The notes under the pieces are model-generated. The model searched no databases and was not told the origin of the DNA. It saw only the letters and a program-made list of their open reading frames with translations. From positions 61,448,965 through 61,512,964 of the forward strand of contig OX155980.1 of the NCBI GenBank assembly GCA_944548615.1: a DNA stretch of 64,000 bases, in the 5' to 3' direction. A program made the translations under genes and the position numbers. This document shows, piece by piece, positions 47,161 to 58,352 of this stretch. Each line of letters begins with the position of its first letter. Position 1 is the stretch's first letter. The DNA comes from Micropterix aruncella (Eukaryota > Arthropoda > Insecta > Lepidoptera > Micropterigidae).

Positions 47161-47731
47161 CCTTTCGATTTTTTTAAAATGGTTTATTGGCAACTACATC
47201 TAAAACTTGCAACTATCAAGTAATTCCTCCTTGAATTATCACCATAACTGTATTCTAAATCATTACTTTAGGTGTCAGGTAACATCAAAATGCCTAAAGT
47301 ATTATAGCAAGTTATTTTTTCATCAAAGTGTCATCCTTTAAACGAATTCTTTAAAAAAAGATTTTACAAAAAAAAACCAATCAAATATTAACAATATTAT
47401 ACAATTTTATCTTATGTTTTGAACTCTTGTAAATATCATATAGCCTTAAGTATAAACTTCTCGACCAGAAATTACGATTTATATCTTTTTTCATGGGAAC
47501 GAGCAAATGAAGTATTTTATTTTTATTTTCATTTAATAGCTGGGTGATAGCGAGCCCAGCAATCGTATATCGTCCTTTTAAAGAGGGGATATATTCGAAT
47601 TTCAAATCGAATTTTCGAAATGTCATTCCGCATTTAAGAGACGATTGATTGTGATTTTTTTCATTGTTTTTGCTTAAATTTGTCTTTAATAAAGACATTT
47701 TATTTTGGTTTGCAAAAGGATACGCTTTGTT
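47161..47731. other. Unassigned DNA with a direct repeat
   Basis: 47316-47354 (tttcatcaaagtgtcatcc, tttaaacgaattctttaaa) recurs at 47907-47946 directly before the (TA)n tract. A 105-codon minus-strand frame at 47381-47698 resembles nothing I know. Confidence 0.4.
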
Positions 47732-47885
47732 TTTGAGATGTGGATGAAGGGCGATCGTTCGCTAGCGATAAAGGGATCCCATTAAACCTACAGTGTACCG
47801 TCGAAAGTGGTACTCATCCAAAAATACATCTCGTTTAAACAATAAGCATTTCCCAGTCCAGTCCGGGAAAACCTTCCAGCTATGT
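47732..47885 (-). repeat. Family D diverged copy
   Basis: tttttgagatgtggatga, gcgatcgttcg and gtttaaacaataagcatttcc correspond to 17290-17411. Like the copies at 16428, it lies close to a long (TA)n run. Confidence 0.55.
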
Positions 47886-47943
47886 AAGTGGCTTTTATTA
47901 TTTTTATTTTTTCATCAAAGTGACATCCTTTAAACGAATTCTT

Positions 47944-48134
<191 letters not shown>

Positions 48135-48404
48135 TACTAGTTTTTTACTGGGTCGAAAATCGATTTTATATCTACAAATCCTTGAGAAATTATAAAATCG
48201 ATAACTTTTAATTACTTTTTTTAGTACACCTACAAAAACACATACATATGTAAAAATTTAAATCTTAGTTTTTTTTGTTTCGGGTAAAATTACGCTCGCT
48301 ATTACCGGCGCAAGCAGATACCGCCATTTCTGCAGCGGTAGAAATAATTGCAATTCAATTTCTCAAAAATAGTTTTTTTGGTATTACAAAAAAAATATGT
48401 CTTT

Positions 48405-48838
48405 CAAATGTCAATCAAACTGATAGAAAAGATTCATGGTAATATTTCAGCTTTAAGATAAAAAAAAATTTTTTTGGCCTTCTAAACTTAACGACGTGGC
48501 CTAAGCCCCGAATATTCGTGTCACCATTCCTTGCGAAAGCTTCCATGTTGAATATGAGTAAAAGAAGGCAGCTCCATCTTGCGACCCTTGTACTCAAGGT
48601 AGTACGCAATAAACAGCCGCGATATCTTTACTCGATTATGACGTGGTCCCGTAACCGGCATGTCCATTCAACACGGGCACGTGAACAACTTGCTATAATA
48701 CCCAAGCACAAAACTACACATTTCCAGTGCAGCTTTTCGTATTATTCTGCGGTTGTATGGAATCGGTTGGGAATGGCTTTGCGATCGAAATCAATTGCAG
48801 TATTTAAGGACCACTTTAAAAGTTTATTATTAAAGTAA
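48405..48838 (+). pseudogene. Non-LTR retrotransposon C-terminal fragment
   Basis: The open stretch to 48838 encodes about 106 residues. They match the usual last domain of CR1/Jockey-group RT proteins: RRQLHLATLVLKVV, a conserved TRAREQL step, FSYYSAVVWNRLG and a terminal FKDHFKSLLLK. It is followed by AT-rich DNA with a small palindrome (tatcctg/caggata at 49134). The RT core is missing. Confidence 0.65.
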
Positions 48839-50059
48839 GATATTTAGATGTCATAATTCGATTTTATTTTAAAATAACTATTTGCTAATTGGATTATTAC
48901 TTTTGTCTTCGTTTATTTATTAATTTGTAACGTGATTATTTGATGTTAAATATTTTGATTTTGATTATTTTTGATTTATTATATGTAGATTTTTAAATTT
49001 ATGTAATTACGTTATTTTCTTTTAATATCATTTGATGTTAAGTATTTTGATTATTCGATTTGTGTATTTATTTGATTATGATTATTTGGTTATTTTATTT
49101 TAAAATCATATATGTAACATTAATTAATAGGTGTATCCTGAAAACCAGGATAAGAGATATCCTGAGGATACCCCTAATTTGCAGCGTTTGTAGCTTTATT
49201 TCATAGTCTTTGTCTATTTACAGTTTTAATTTTTAATCTGTGTGTTCTTGTTTTTTTTGGATATGTTTTTTATAACAGCTGCAAAAAAATATTTTTCAAT
49301 TTTTCAATTTCAATATATGTACCTTACGCGAATGTTTTCTTAAGAAAAATATTTTGATTAAAAAATATCGCGATATATTCGGGCTAATACGGTATCTGAT
49401 ATCGAATATTTTTTTAACGATATTTTTTTAACAATGATCTAAATTTACTTAAATAAATAAAATAAATACAGTTTCGGTAAGCTCGAGCGCCGACCAGGCC
49501 GGTAATCCCCGCGAAGAGGAGACGTTGACGCAGGTGGGTGGCGCGACGGCGATGGCTCCCCTTCCACTTTCCAAAACCAGCCCAACGGACACCAAAGTCA
49601 ATGGTAGCGCCTGCGCCGGCCTACCCACCCACTTACCCCCCCCCCCCCCCCCCTCCTCCTTCTAACTCCCACTACCAGCCAAAATTATCCACAATACACG
49701 CTCGAGAGCGCGGCGACGGATTTGCATAGTGCAACGGATGAACCTTTATTGCATAGGTAGAACATAACGTAGAGCCGCACCGCGTTCCGCACGTAGTTCC
49801 GTTTCATACACGATTTAGACACAGTATACAGACGGTAGCTTCTCTTACAACAAAATTAAAATCGAAGCGAGCGACGTCACAAGTCGTAAGGGCTCTCATA
49901 TAGCAGCTACTCCGCCGACGCAGGTATTTAAACTTTCGAGAATATTATCAACCTTCACCCGCGCGTAGGGGCAACCAAAGGCGTTCGTCGAGTATCCCTC
50001 TGCTCGCTTCCCTCGCAACCTATCCCCGCATCGCTCTGCCGCTCGAGAGAGCGCTTACT
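48839..50059. other. Unassigned DNA with a C run
   Basis: AT-rich to about 49460. 49480-49740 is GC-rich with a run of about 17 C at 49637-49653. 49820-49900 is a repeat whose second copy (21761-22140) carries a MITE. Confidence 0.45.
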
Positions 50060-50400
50060 GTTCTAACTCGACGATCTTAGATCTCCTGTGAAGTGAGCGT
50101 AGATGACTTAAAGAAACTACAAATCTACCGTCTAGCTAAGCCAACATGCTCGATAGAGGTGAACGCCTTACGGCGAGGCGACGGGAAAGGTAAGCCTCGC
50201 CCCCTGTCTACCCGTTTTGGAAGGATATGTCCGACTAGAATTAACCATCAGGGTACCTCCAACCTCTCGACTGGTTACGATACCGAAGTCGCTTGCGCGA
50301 CCTCTACCTGCCGTATATTCAGCGGCTGAATCGCGGATCATTGCCATCTTTTGCCCGGCTCTGAATTCAGGATCAGGTAGCCAAATAATCATATCATCAA
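50060..50400 (-). repeat. Family G mosaic repeat, copy 7
   Basis: tgaagtgagcgtagatgact, accgtctagctaagccaac and ttacggcgaggcgacgggaa match copy 1 and copy 8; ctctcgactggttacgatac matches the next block. No intact frame. Confidence 0.65.
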
Positions 50401-50499
50401 ATAGTCATTTAAAAATACAATAATTACCAATGTTATTACAGATGGCCAAATAAATTTCTATTAGTTTCGCCGTCAATGCTATCACCGCCACCTGCATTT

Positions 50500-51530
50500 C
50501 GCTGACACGGAAGGGTTGACAAATCGTACTATGGAGTTGAGCAATCTAATACCATATATAGTCAATCTACGGTGGAAGGTGCCATACAACGCAAAGACCG
50601 GTCGGGCGGACGACGATCCCCCTTTCGTCTTTCTGTTCCTCGGCAGTTCCGGGATCGAAAAGACGGAGCTCGCCAAACGGCTGGCTCGTCACTTGCACGG
50701 GGATAACTCTGCCGCTTTCGTTCAAATAAACCGACTGGAGTTCCGAAGAGGCACGCGGCGGCTAAGCCGATTGGAGCGTTCTCTGGCCCCTGGTTATGTC
50801 GGCCACTTTGTCGGAGGACAGCTGACCGACGCGGCGACGCTTTGTTATTTCAGCCGGACGCGGTCGTGCTATTCGACGAAGTGGAAAAAGCACACCCCGT
50901 CGTACTCACCGTACTTTTACAATTATTCGACGAGGGACGATTGAAAGACGAAAAAGGAAATTTAGTAGATTGTAAAAAAGTCATCTTCTACATTGAAGAT
51001 GGCTCTTGTACATTCTACTAAACGTCATTATGAGCAATATAGCTAGTGAAGAAATAGCGATGTGCGTCGCCGAATCAAACATTCCGCGACACTTTAAAGA
51101 CAACGTCGTACGACCTATTTTAAAATCGCATTTTGCTTGAGATGATTTTTAGGCAGAATCAATGAAATCGTCTATTTTTTGTCGTTCTCCAAAGAGGAGC
51201 TTTTAGCTTTAGTCTCCAAAGAATTTAAAGAATATGCTACTAGAGCGATGAACCGACATTCAATACATTTAAATTGGAAGTCATTATGGCGCCATGGGTT
51301 ATGATGTCATTACGGCGCCAGATGTTAAATACGAAATTGAGTGTAAATTATAAATAAAAGTATAAATAAATACGATCGCTCTCACAGCTGAGCAACAAAT
51401 ACTATTCAACGTTGATGATTGCGTTAAACAACAAAGAAGAAATAATATTACAAATGAATGAGAAGAGCAAAAACGAATTCAAATTGATTATAGAATAAAA
51501 TTAAAAGGGAAATAAAATGATACAATTTTT
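50500..51530 (+). pseudogene. Processed pseudogene of CLPB (Skd3, mitochondrial ClpB homologue)
   Basis: The functional parent is an AAA+ disaggregase of mitochondria. Here the translation shows FVFLFLGSSGIEKTELAKR (Walker A with Gly changed to Glu), [18 protein letters not shown] and GGQLTDA. In shifted frames it then shows the Walker B neighbourhood, [41 protein letters not shown] and [18 protein letters not shown]. The order is that of the CLPB ATPase core and C-terminal domain. No introns interrupt it, and it has several frameshifts, a duplicated insertion near 50980-51010 and stops. A retrocopy is the natural reading. It lies inside the MTA1-like intron, opposite in strand. Confidence 0.8.
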
Positions 51531-51668
51531 TTATTACATTACAACCCTATGATAAATTTTATATGGACTTACACAGTCGGTGTTTTAGGTGGGTACACAA
51601 AGACGTCATGTCTATGTTTTTCAGTTTTAATTACTCAAATATGCACATAAAAATAAATGTACGGAATA

Positions 51669-52310
51669 ACTGCAGTATAGGAACCTCTCTCCAAAAAAAA
51701 AAAAAATATAGACTAATATATTTTTTCATTTTAATGCTAAATCTGGAACAAAATTGTGTCGTTCGCTATAAATAAGCGAGATATAGGCATTCAAAGTTTA
51801 AATTTTATATGTAAACAAACAGGCCAAAATAAAGAAATAAATAATTCACCACGCTATATTCACTACGCTGATTCCGAATCTTCCATAATCTTTATTTGAT
51901 CTCAATAAATAAGCGAGATAAAGGCGTTCAAAATGTTCATTGTAATGTCAAGAAAGTTGCGGCCATTTATCAAAACGCAAAGTCATTGAAAAAAACCTGG
52001 AAAATAATCTTCTTTTTTTAAAATATCGCAGACATGTTTTTTCACGAGCATGCCATCATTTTTGTAACATCGCGAATTGTTATCGATATTAGAGAACTCG
52101 CGATATATCGACTATTTTCCGACACTACTCCTGAAACAATATGGCCGATTTTTTGACGTTTAGTATGTAAACTTCAAATGCCTATATCTCGCTTATTTAT
52201 CGAGAGCGACAAAAGATTATTGCAGATTCGGAATCTGCGTGGTGAATATTCATACCATATAAGGTGACGTTTAAATATCAACAATCCAGGAGAGGTTCCT
52301 ATACTGCAGT
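51669..52310. mobile_element. Non-autonomous DNA element with TA target duplication
   Basis: Terminal inverted repeats of about 22 bp: actgcagtataggaacctct at 51669, mirrored at the right end 52289-52310. They are flanked by TA at 51667-51668 and 52311-52312, as for Tc1/mariner-type insertion. Internally, aataagcgagata occurs twice in one sense (51771, 51906) and once inverted (about 52188). No transposase. Confidence 0.7.
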
Positions 52311-52312
52311 TA

Positions 52313-52740
52313 TACCAAATATACTTTATGAACGTCTTAAAACCTAGAATTTTGATAGCTACTCATCAAATGAACTATTTTGAGATCACAATTTTGAAAA
52401 AAAGGGCTTTTTAGGGAAAAATAATAATTCACAACCTCAGTCGTCAGAGTTACTTGGATGGTGGATGGCTGACTTCTCTGCCTGTCCACCTCAAAACAGC
52501 ATATTATAAAGGTTTAGCCAGTGCCCGCAAGGCATATATCGATATAATAGTTTTGGTATTCGTTTTTTCGTTTGTACTTTTTTTGAACTGGAAATCATTT
52601 TTTTCTCAAATTTTTATGAATTATACCGCTCAAATGACCCTTCCGGGGTCTCTGTTTCAAATTTTGAACTTTAGCCCGTGTCCGCAGGGCACATTGTTAA
52701 ACTTTTAAACATTTGAATTTGTATTTTTTATTTTTTTTTT
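52313..52740. other. Unassigned AT-rich DNA
   Basis: Host sequence into which the element at 52753 inserted. It has phrases (ggcaaggcatat-like, gtttcaaattt) that recur loosely at 53670-53790, suggesting an older repeat. Confidence 0.4.
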
Positions 52741-52752
52741 ATTAAATAATTT

Positions 52753-53614
52753 CAGCATCCCCCTTGGACAATACGCTACGGTTTTCCAAGCCGAGGTACT
52801 TGCCATATTGGAATGCATAAAACTACAAAGTCGACTTGAGGTAAAAAACAGACAAATCCTCATCTGCTCTGACAGCAGAGCAGCACTGGACGCTCTGGCT
52901 AAAGCCACCGCAGAATCTTCTGTGGTCTGGGACTGCATGCAGGAGCTCAACAAATTGGGAAAATCCAACAAAATTCACCCTAATATGGATACCGGGTCAC
53001 CAAGGCATACCCGGAAACGAAGAGGCCGACAGACTGGCAAAACTGGGCACACTGGATTGCCCAGTGGAGCCAGCTGTAGGGGTCCCCTTCGCTACAGGTA
53101 AGAAAATCATCAGGGACTGCTTGGAGCAGGAACATCGGGCTTCCTGGAAACAGAGTCAGGGATGTCGCCAGGCAAAAGCCATGATGGAGCAACCACTACA
53201 GAAGAAAACCAAGGCCCTACTTGACATGAGCAAGAAGAACCTTAGAACCACTATCGGTCTCCTCACCGGACACACGACCCTTAGAGCTCATCTATTCAAC
53301 CTTGGCTTGACTGAGAGCAAGGATTGCCGAATATGTGGCGAGGAACCTGAAGACAGCATACACATTGTTGGCCGCTGTCCAGGGCTCGCCGCCAAAAGAC
53401 ACAGTTTACTGGGACGAGCCTTTCTCGAACCCAGCGATCTGCCCAACTTGAAGGTCAGTGACCTACTTGGACTGGTAAGAAGTACCGGGCTACTAGCTGA
53501 CCTTTGACCTAACCACACAGTGGGTAGTTACAAAAGACCTTACAGATCTAGGTGACATCAAGGGCTGGAAACAAGCCCCCCACTCCATCTACTACTACTA
53601 CTACTACTACTACT
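52753..53614 (+). pseudogene. 5'-truncated non-LTR retrotransposon with RNase H domain
   Basis: Flanked by a perfect 12-bp target duplication, attaaataattt, at 52741-52752 and 53615-53626. The frame begins in an RNase H domain: FQAEVLAILEC carries the Glu and ICSDSRAAL the Asp. After a +1 shift near 52980 comes WIPGHQGIPGNEEADRLAK with the His/Asp end of the fold. A helical region follows, then a C-terminal CCHC motif (CRICGEE, later HIVGRC), and the frame stops at 53507. The 3' tail is a (tac)n run. RNase H plus a simple-repeat tail suits an I/LOA/R1-group element. The single frameshift makes it inactive. Confidence 0.85.
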
Positions 53615-54007
53615 ATTAAATAATTTGAACTTGTAATCACACTACTTACTACTAACAACACCTAGTCTACATATGTTTCAAATTTCAAGGTTTAGCCTGG
53701 GCCAACGTTTTCAAACTTTTTAACATTTTTGAAATCGTTTAAACCTTTCATAAAACACTCCGCGACTTGACCCCTCAGGAGTATATGTTTCAAATTACAA
53801 GTCAATCGGTTAAGCCATTATACTGTAGGTCGGTGAACACAGAAATATCGAGACTCAAATGTGTAATATAGATGTTATATTTTTTAAATTTTGTTTCCTA
53901 TTATTTTTGGATAGAACATAGTGACTACCGAAGGGTTGCTCTGCAACCCTCCAGGAAGTCACAACCTATGTACAAGTTGAAAACCATTGGTCTAAAATGT
54001 CACTCAC
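53615..54007. other. Intronic DNA next to the MTA1-like donor site
   Basis: After the 3' target duplicate no gene is seen. At 53972-53990 aagttgaaaaccattggtct resembles a hAT right terminus and lies about 15 nt from the splice donor; no partner end was found. Confidence 0.35.
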
Positions 54008-54169
54008 CCTGGTGCTTCTCAGCCAGTTGGATAAGAGTGCTGGGAAGATCTCTCCGCCTGTAGTAGCACATGACTTTGGCTTCTACATTTCCGGTGGAAG
54101 TTTTGTTTAGTTCTTCTATGCGTCTAATTTGAAAAGGCGACGTGGACGAAGACTCAAAGTAGACGCAGT
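54008..54169 (-). CDS. MTA1-like: MTA1-like exon, start of BAH domain
   Basis: Coding exon of 162 nt on the minus strand. The acceptor is ttttgtttcag (its AG read from 54170-54171) and the donor gtgagt is at 54002-54007. The 54 codons include [27 protein letters not shown] and [10 protein letters not shown]. These are the N-terminal half of the MTA-family BAH domain and in human MTA1 lie within the first ~60 residues. The first codon is split (its G comes from the exon upstream) and the last base is a spare G that completes the first codon of the exon at 3348-3544. A very short first exon carrying the start codon is expected to the right of this one on the minus strand; I could not find it up to 64000. 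The reading frame is open, with no stops and no frameshift, so this looks like a functional exon. Confidence 0.9.
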
Positions 54170-54595
54170 CTGAAACAAAATAAAAAGACGTAAAAAAAAC
54201 GAAATCCATTTTTTTATCAATGTACATTGGAGCCTTAATAGCTAACGTCAATAGGCCTCACTTAAGTAATCTGATTATATCAGCAATCCGACCCCGACCT
54301 GATTTTTTACTCAAATTGCTTATTTTACTTTTAGACTTTTTTGTATATATTTTAATTTAAATGATAGTCGAATAGCGAGGAAGCCAGTGAGCTGGTGCCA
54401 GCGTTTCCGTATGTACAAATCCTGTTTGTACTATTATTTTAGCAGTTTTAAGATGTACTATCGGAAGATCGATTAATCTAGCAAAGTTTATTTCTTTAAA
54501 AATTCCTAAATGTGTTGAAATACGTAGGTACATTCGACTTTGCTGTACAATTTCCCCAAAACATCAAACGGTCGGGAAATCATGCATGACAATGG
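54170..54595. other. Intronic DNA upstream of the MTA1-like BAH exon, unassigned
   Basis: Contains the acceptor polypyrimidine region on the minus strand. No further exon was recognised. Confidence 0.4.
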
Positions 54596-55740
54596 TTGAA
54601 AGTGGAGAGGTTCAGGGAGCAGTCTTCGGTCCGATACTCTTCTTACTGTACATCACCGACTTAAAATTATCTATTAGGTCAAAGACCAGCATTTATACCG
54701 ACGACATCAAGTTCACTTTACACTTACGAAGAAAGGCTTGAATGGCTATATCTGCTAAAGCTGGAGGATACTCGAGCGAAGAAACATCATCGATACCTTT
54801 AAAATACTAGCAAGCCATTACAGTGAACCACTATCATCTATATGTCTACTCAAACAAAATCTTCTTGCACACTGCTTCAAACTCGATAAGAGATTTGCCT
54901 CTAACCCCAGAATCTTTTTCTTGAGCAACAGAGTGGAACACTTAAGTTTCACTTATGGAACAAGATATCTATCTGGGAGCGTGGTGAATGCAGGAACAGG
55001 AGGGCGGTGTCGACTACAACGGGCGAACCCGTCACCCCAGGCTGGTATAATGATATAGATCCTTCTCTCAGCCGTGCGATGAGCGTAGAAGACTTGGGAA
55101 TAAGACAATCTACTGTCTAGTTCCCCAGAAAAACCTGTTAGAGACCCGGAAAGGAAACCTGCGGGCAGCCTCACCCCTTAACTACCAGTTTTGGCAGGAT
55201 ATCTCCATCTGGAATTAACCTTCAGGATACCTCCGTCCTCCCGACTGGTTACGGGTCCGAAGTCGCTTACGCAACCTCTACCTGTTGTATTACAGCGGTA
55301 ATTCAGTTTGAATTTATCGTGGACCTGGGCATTCTTTGCCCGTAGTGCCATACAGGATGAAGTGGTCCAAGGTTATTTCAAGAGTGGCATGACATCAGGT
55401 GAAACATCCACCCCCGCTGCTTAGCAAACAGTATATTTCCATAGTCTCCAGACCCCTTCAGCAATTAGTCAGAATGCACAACCGATTGGCTTCGCCGACC
55501 GATGCGCAAATCGTCCAGCGGCGCCGGGATGCAATCCCGCCGGGAGAAACCGGTCCGCCAGCTCTGAGGCCTGAGACACGGGAGTCTTACCCGGGGTAGC
55601 CTTCCACTCGAGGAGGCATCCGAGAACAAAATGGATCTTGTGGCCCAAGCTGCACGAAACCGTTCACCACCAAATGCAGGAAAAGTCAATGTTTTTAAAA
55701 GACGATTGGATAAGTTCACAAAATGCTAGGCCACCTGCTG
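54596..55740 (+). pseudogene. CR1-type reverse transcriptase fragment, interrupted
   Basis: 54600-54740 encodes QGAVFGPILFLLYITDL and, after it, the active-site remnant YTDDIKF. Then in a shifted frame comes a C-terminal part (FKILASHYSEPLS, FKLDKRFASNPRIFFLSNRV, SGSVVNA) to about 54985. The final block VNVFKRRLDKFTKC resumes at about 55690. Between them sits family G copy 8 (54990-55640). A deletion between the palm and the C-terminus must also have occurred. The motif content fits CR1-like elements. It is inactive. Confidence 0.7.
54990..55640 (-). repeat. Family G mosaic repeat, copy 8
   Basis: Starts gggcggtgtcgactacaacg and continues through ccccaggctggtataatg, tctactgtctagttcccc, cctcccgactggttacggg, atgcacaaccgattggctt and cgtccagcggcgccgg. 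It is nested within the CR1-like fragment, so it arrived later than that element. Confidence 0.7.
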
Positions 55741-55829
55741 ATATCAATTCTTACCCGAATTGAAATCGCCCGAGCATCATTTAGGACAATAGAAAAGGTA
55801 ATATGCGACCGGAAACTTGACTCTGAATA

Positions 55830-56265
55830 CGAATTCTCCATTGCTATGTGTGGCCTGTGGTGTTTTATGGTAGTGAAGCTTGGACCCTGAAAGCTGACAC
55901 CCAGAAGCGTCTTGAAGCATTTGAGATGTCCGGTTTAGCTGGATCCAGGTTTCCAATGGTAAAGTAATCCAACTTGTCGGTAGAGATCGCGAACTTTTAC
56001 CCATAATCAAGCACATGCTTAGATATGAGCTATACGAACTGCTTCAGCTCATTATTACGGGGAAAGTTGGCAGTAAACGGCAGGCTAGAAGAAGAAAAAG
56101 TCCTGGCTCTGCAACATCCGAGAGTGGACAAACATCTGAAGCGTAAAAGAACTATTTCGCTTGGCCCAAGACAGGGAAAAATTCACAGAGCGAAAAGCCA
56201 ACCTCCTGTAGAAGAGGCCCGCCCTTTAAGAAGGAGATCTGCCGATATACCATAATAAAAATAAT
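55830..56265 (+). pseudogene. Non-LTR retrotransposon 3' end (same type as 11430)
   Basis: In broken frames: VFYGSEAWTLKA, KRLEAFEM, then MLRYELYELLQLIITGKV with an Arg-rich follow-on, and FRLAQDREKF. This is the conserved end of RT proteins of this insect group. A short tail of ataataaaaataataata follows at 56250. Inactive. Confidence 0.7.
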
Positions 56266-56399
56266 AATATCAATTTTTGGGAATCAAATACTTTTTAATG
56301 AAACCAAGTAGGTTTTATTAATCAAACGCCATTTAAAAAATTATAAAGTAATGTGAGAAATGTCACAATGATTTTCTAGTCGGGGTAGAAATGAAATTA

Positions 56400-56960
56400 A
56401 ACGAGAAAATTCTAGAAAATTATATATAATGATGTTCAAAGAGCATGAACACAAAAAAAAATGTATTGATCGGATGGTTTCTGCATTCGGTGATGAAGCA
56501 CCATCAAAGCCACAATTTATCGCTGGTTCGTGGAATCAACCTCAGCGACGATCCATGTAAAGCTCGGCCGAATACTGCAGTCGCCCAAGAAAACATTGAT
56601 GCCATGCGTGAGCTGATTGAGGAAGATTGTCATGTGACATTTAGTGAAATTCATGTCTTTAGGCATTGATGAGTCAGATACAATCTTGCATAAAGAATCG
56701 TGTGCAAAAAAGCTGTTTTCCTACTGGGTCCCTTATTTGCTGTCTGAGGAACAAAAAGCAGCTTGCACTACTTGGTGCCTCAAAACTCTCGAAAAGTTCC
56801 ACAGAGGAACTTCATATGCTGTATAGCATCGCGACGAATCCTGGATATATACAAAGCATACAAGCCCAAAACGAAAAACCAGTCTTGGTGTATGAGTTGA
56901 TCAAACGTTCGTTGTCAGAGCATTGCGAAAGTGAACTGCCATTTTGAGTAGCTCAACTTC
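56400..56960 (+). pseudogene. mariner transposase pseudogene
   Basis: Cut-and-paste transposase of the IS630/Tc1/mariner superfamily. Residues recognised in broken frames: LSDDPCKARPNTAV, NIDAMRELIEEDCHVTFSEI (helix-turn-helix region), KKLFSYWVPYLLSEEQK, CLKTLEKFHRGT, then DESWIYTK carrying the first catalytic Asp, and later VVRALRK-like. At least three frameshifts and one stop separate them, and the third catalytic segment is not seen. No intact terminal inverted repeats were identified. Confidence 0.85.
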
Positions 56961-57145
56961 TGAGCGGAATAAATGTTATAATAACTAGTTCCATTCAATG
57001 AAAAGTGCAATTAAATTTTCAGTAAGTCTTTGAAAAACAATAAAAATGTTTAAAACTCATTTTTCTATATTATTTCCTCGATTTCTTTTTAGTGCACCAT
57101 CCGTGTATGGGAATATTATAAATAAAAAAAAAAATAAAAAAATTA

Positions 57146-57650
57146 CTTGTGGCACTCTGGGACTGCCGCGGTAAAGCTATTGCATAGCATTTTTAACAAC
57201 TTATGCAATTATAATTATTGATTTATTTTTTTTATTGTATTTTTTCTGATATCAGATAACTGCGCTCTATCGGAAAACGTTGAAATTGTTCCGAATCATT
57301 TGCCGCTGCGAAAGCAAATGATTCGGAATAATTTAAACGTCTTCCTATAGAGCGCCGTGCACGAATTTTTTATTCGATAAAGCAAAAAAAACGGATATTT
57401 CGAAAAAAAAACGTAGATAAAAAGATAGATAATTAAATTATCTTTAAAATGGTGCATGCTTTATAATAATACGCCAGATAGTATTTGCGTAGTAGTCGTT
57501 TTTGTGTTCGGTTAGACCTAATTTCACAAATTAATTACACTATGTAATATAAATAAAATCTAAAATATTCAAAGCTAAGAATATTAGAAAAATGTTCTTG
57601 TTTAACATATATTTTTTTCGAATCGTAAGCATTACTCGTTTAGACGTAAT
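57146..57650 (-). repeat. Family P repeat, copy E, first part
   Basis: Begins tggcactctgggactgccg. Internal hairpin at 57262-57355. It is cut at 57650 by the ISL2EU-like insertion and resumes at 59627. Confidence 0.85.
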
Positions 57651-57849
57651 AAGGAAGTTTCCTTTTTTTTATTATTTTTTCTTTAAATCATAGGAAATTT
57701 GCAATGTGGCCTGGTGTTTTTCTTTTTCAATTATCTTCATAAATGACGAAGTTATGATACTTTTCCCTCCCGTTTCTTAATTGATCGCCGCGCGACCGGT
57801 CGACAATGCCGTGACGTCACAAGTCTCTCTCGGGCCAATCCTTATTCAG

Positions 57850-58205
57850 GATTAATCCACTTTCCTTGATTACAATGTTTTGTTTTGCAGCCACTATTTG
57901 TCGAACTGTCGAAGTTTTTCCTGGCAAAAAACGAATGAAATATTAAATCAACAAAAAAACAGGGAAACCGCTAAGTAGGAAACCAGTCCTTACTAAAGTT
58001 GAAATAAAAACAAAAGATACTTACCTCTACTAATGGCGTTCTTAACTTTAAAGGTATATGCTCCTAAAATATACTCTATTACAACCCCATCTTCTTTATT
58101 GCAGTGCGCGATTTCATGCAGCTTTGAGGCAGTGATGCGACCATACCGTAGTTGGAATCACATATTAGATTCAGATTGATTTATTGTGGCCTGGAAGACC
58201 ATTTT
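57850..58205 (-). pseudogene. YqaJ-type exonuclease exons (remnant)
   Basis: On the minus strand 58205-58025 encodes LRYGRITASKLHEIAHCN, EYILGAYTF and AISRG, ending at a consensus donor gtaagt (58019-58024). R-x-G-R-I-T-A-S-K is the start of the YqaJ viral recombinase/RecB-like nuclease domain. Further on, 57950-57850 gives IVIKESGLILNKDWPE, matching the next conserved part of the domain. The catalytic Asp/Glu-x-Lys segment lies beyond and is lost near the element's end. Such proteins ride on ISL2EU transposons and resemble phage exonucleases. Confidence 0.6.
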
Positions 58206-58352
58206 CAAATCAGCCTTTCCATGTGGTCTTTACAGTATTGTATGAAATTGTCTGCATTAAGTTGCCGGACCTGGCGTTTACAGTGACATGCCATAGAATG
58301 AATGCAAGGCGTTGGATCTTTATCAGATTTACAATAAAGCAATAGTATTGAA

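Noticed and set aside
53972..53990. hAT terminus next to the MTA1-like splice donor
   Set aside because: Only one end is seen and it differs from the 6596/9254 ends; too little to call an element.
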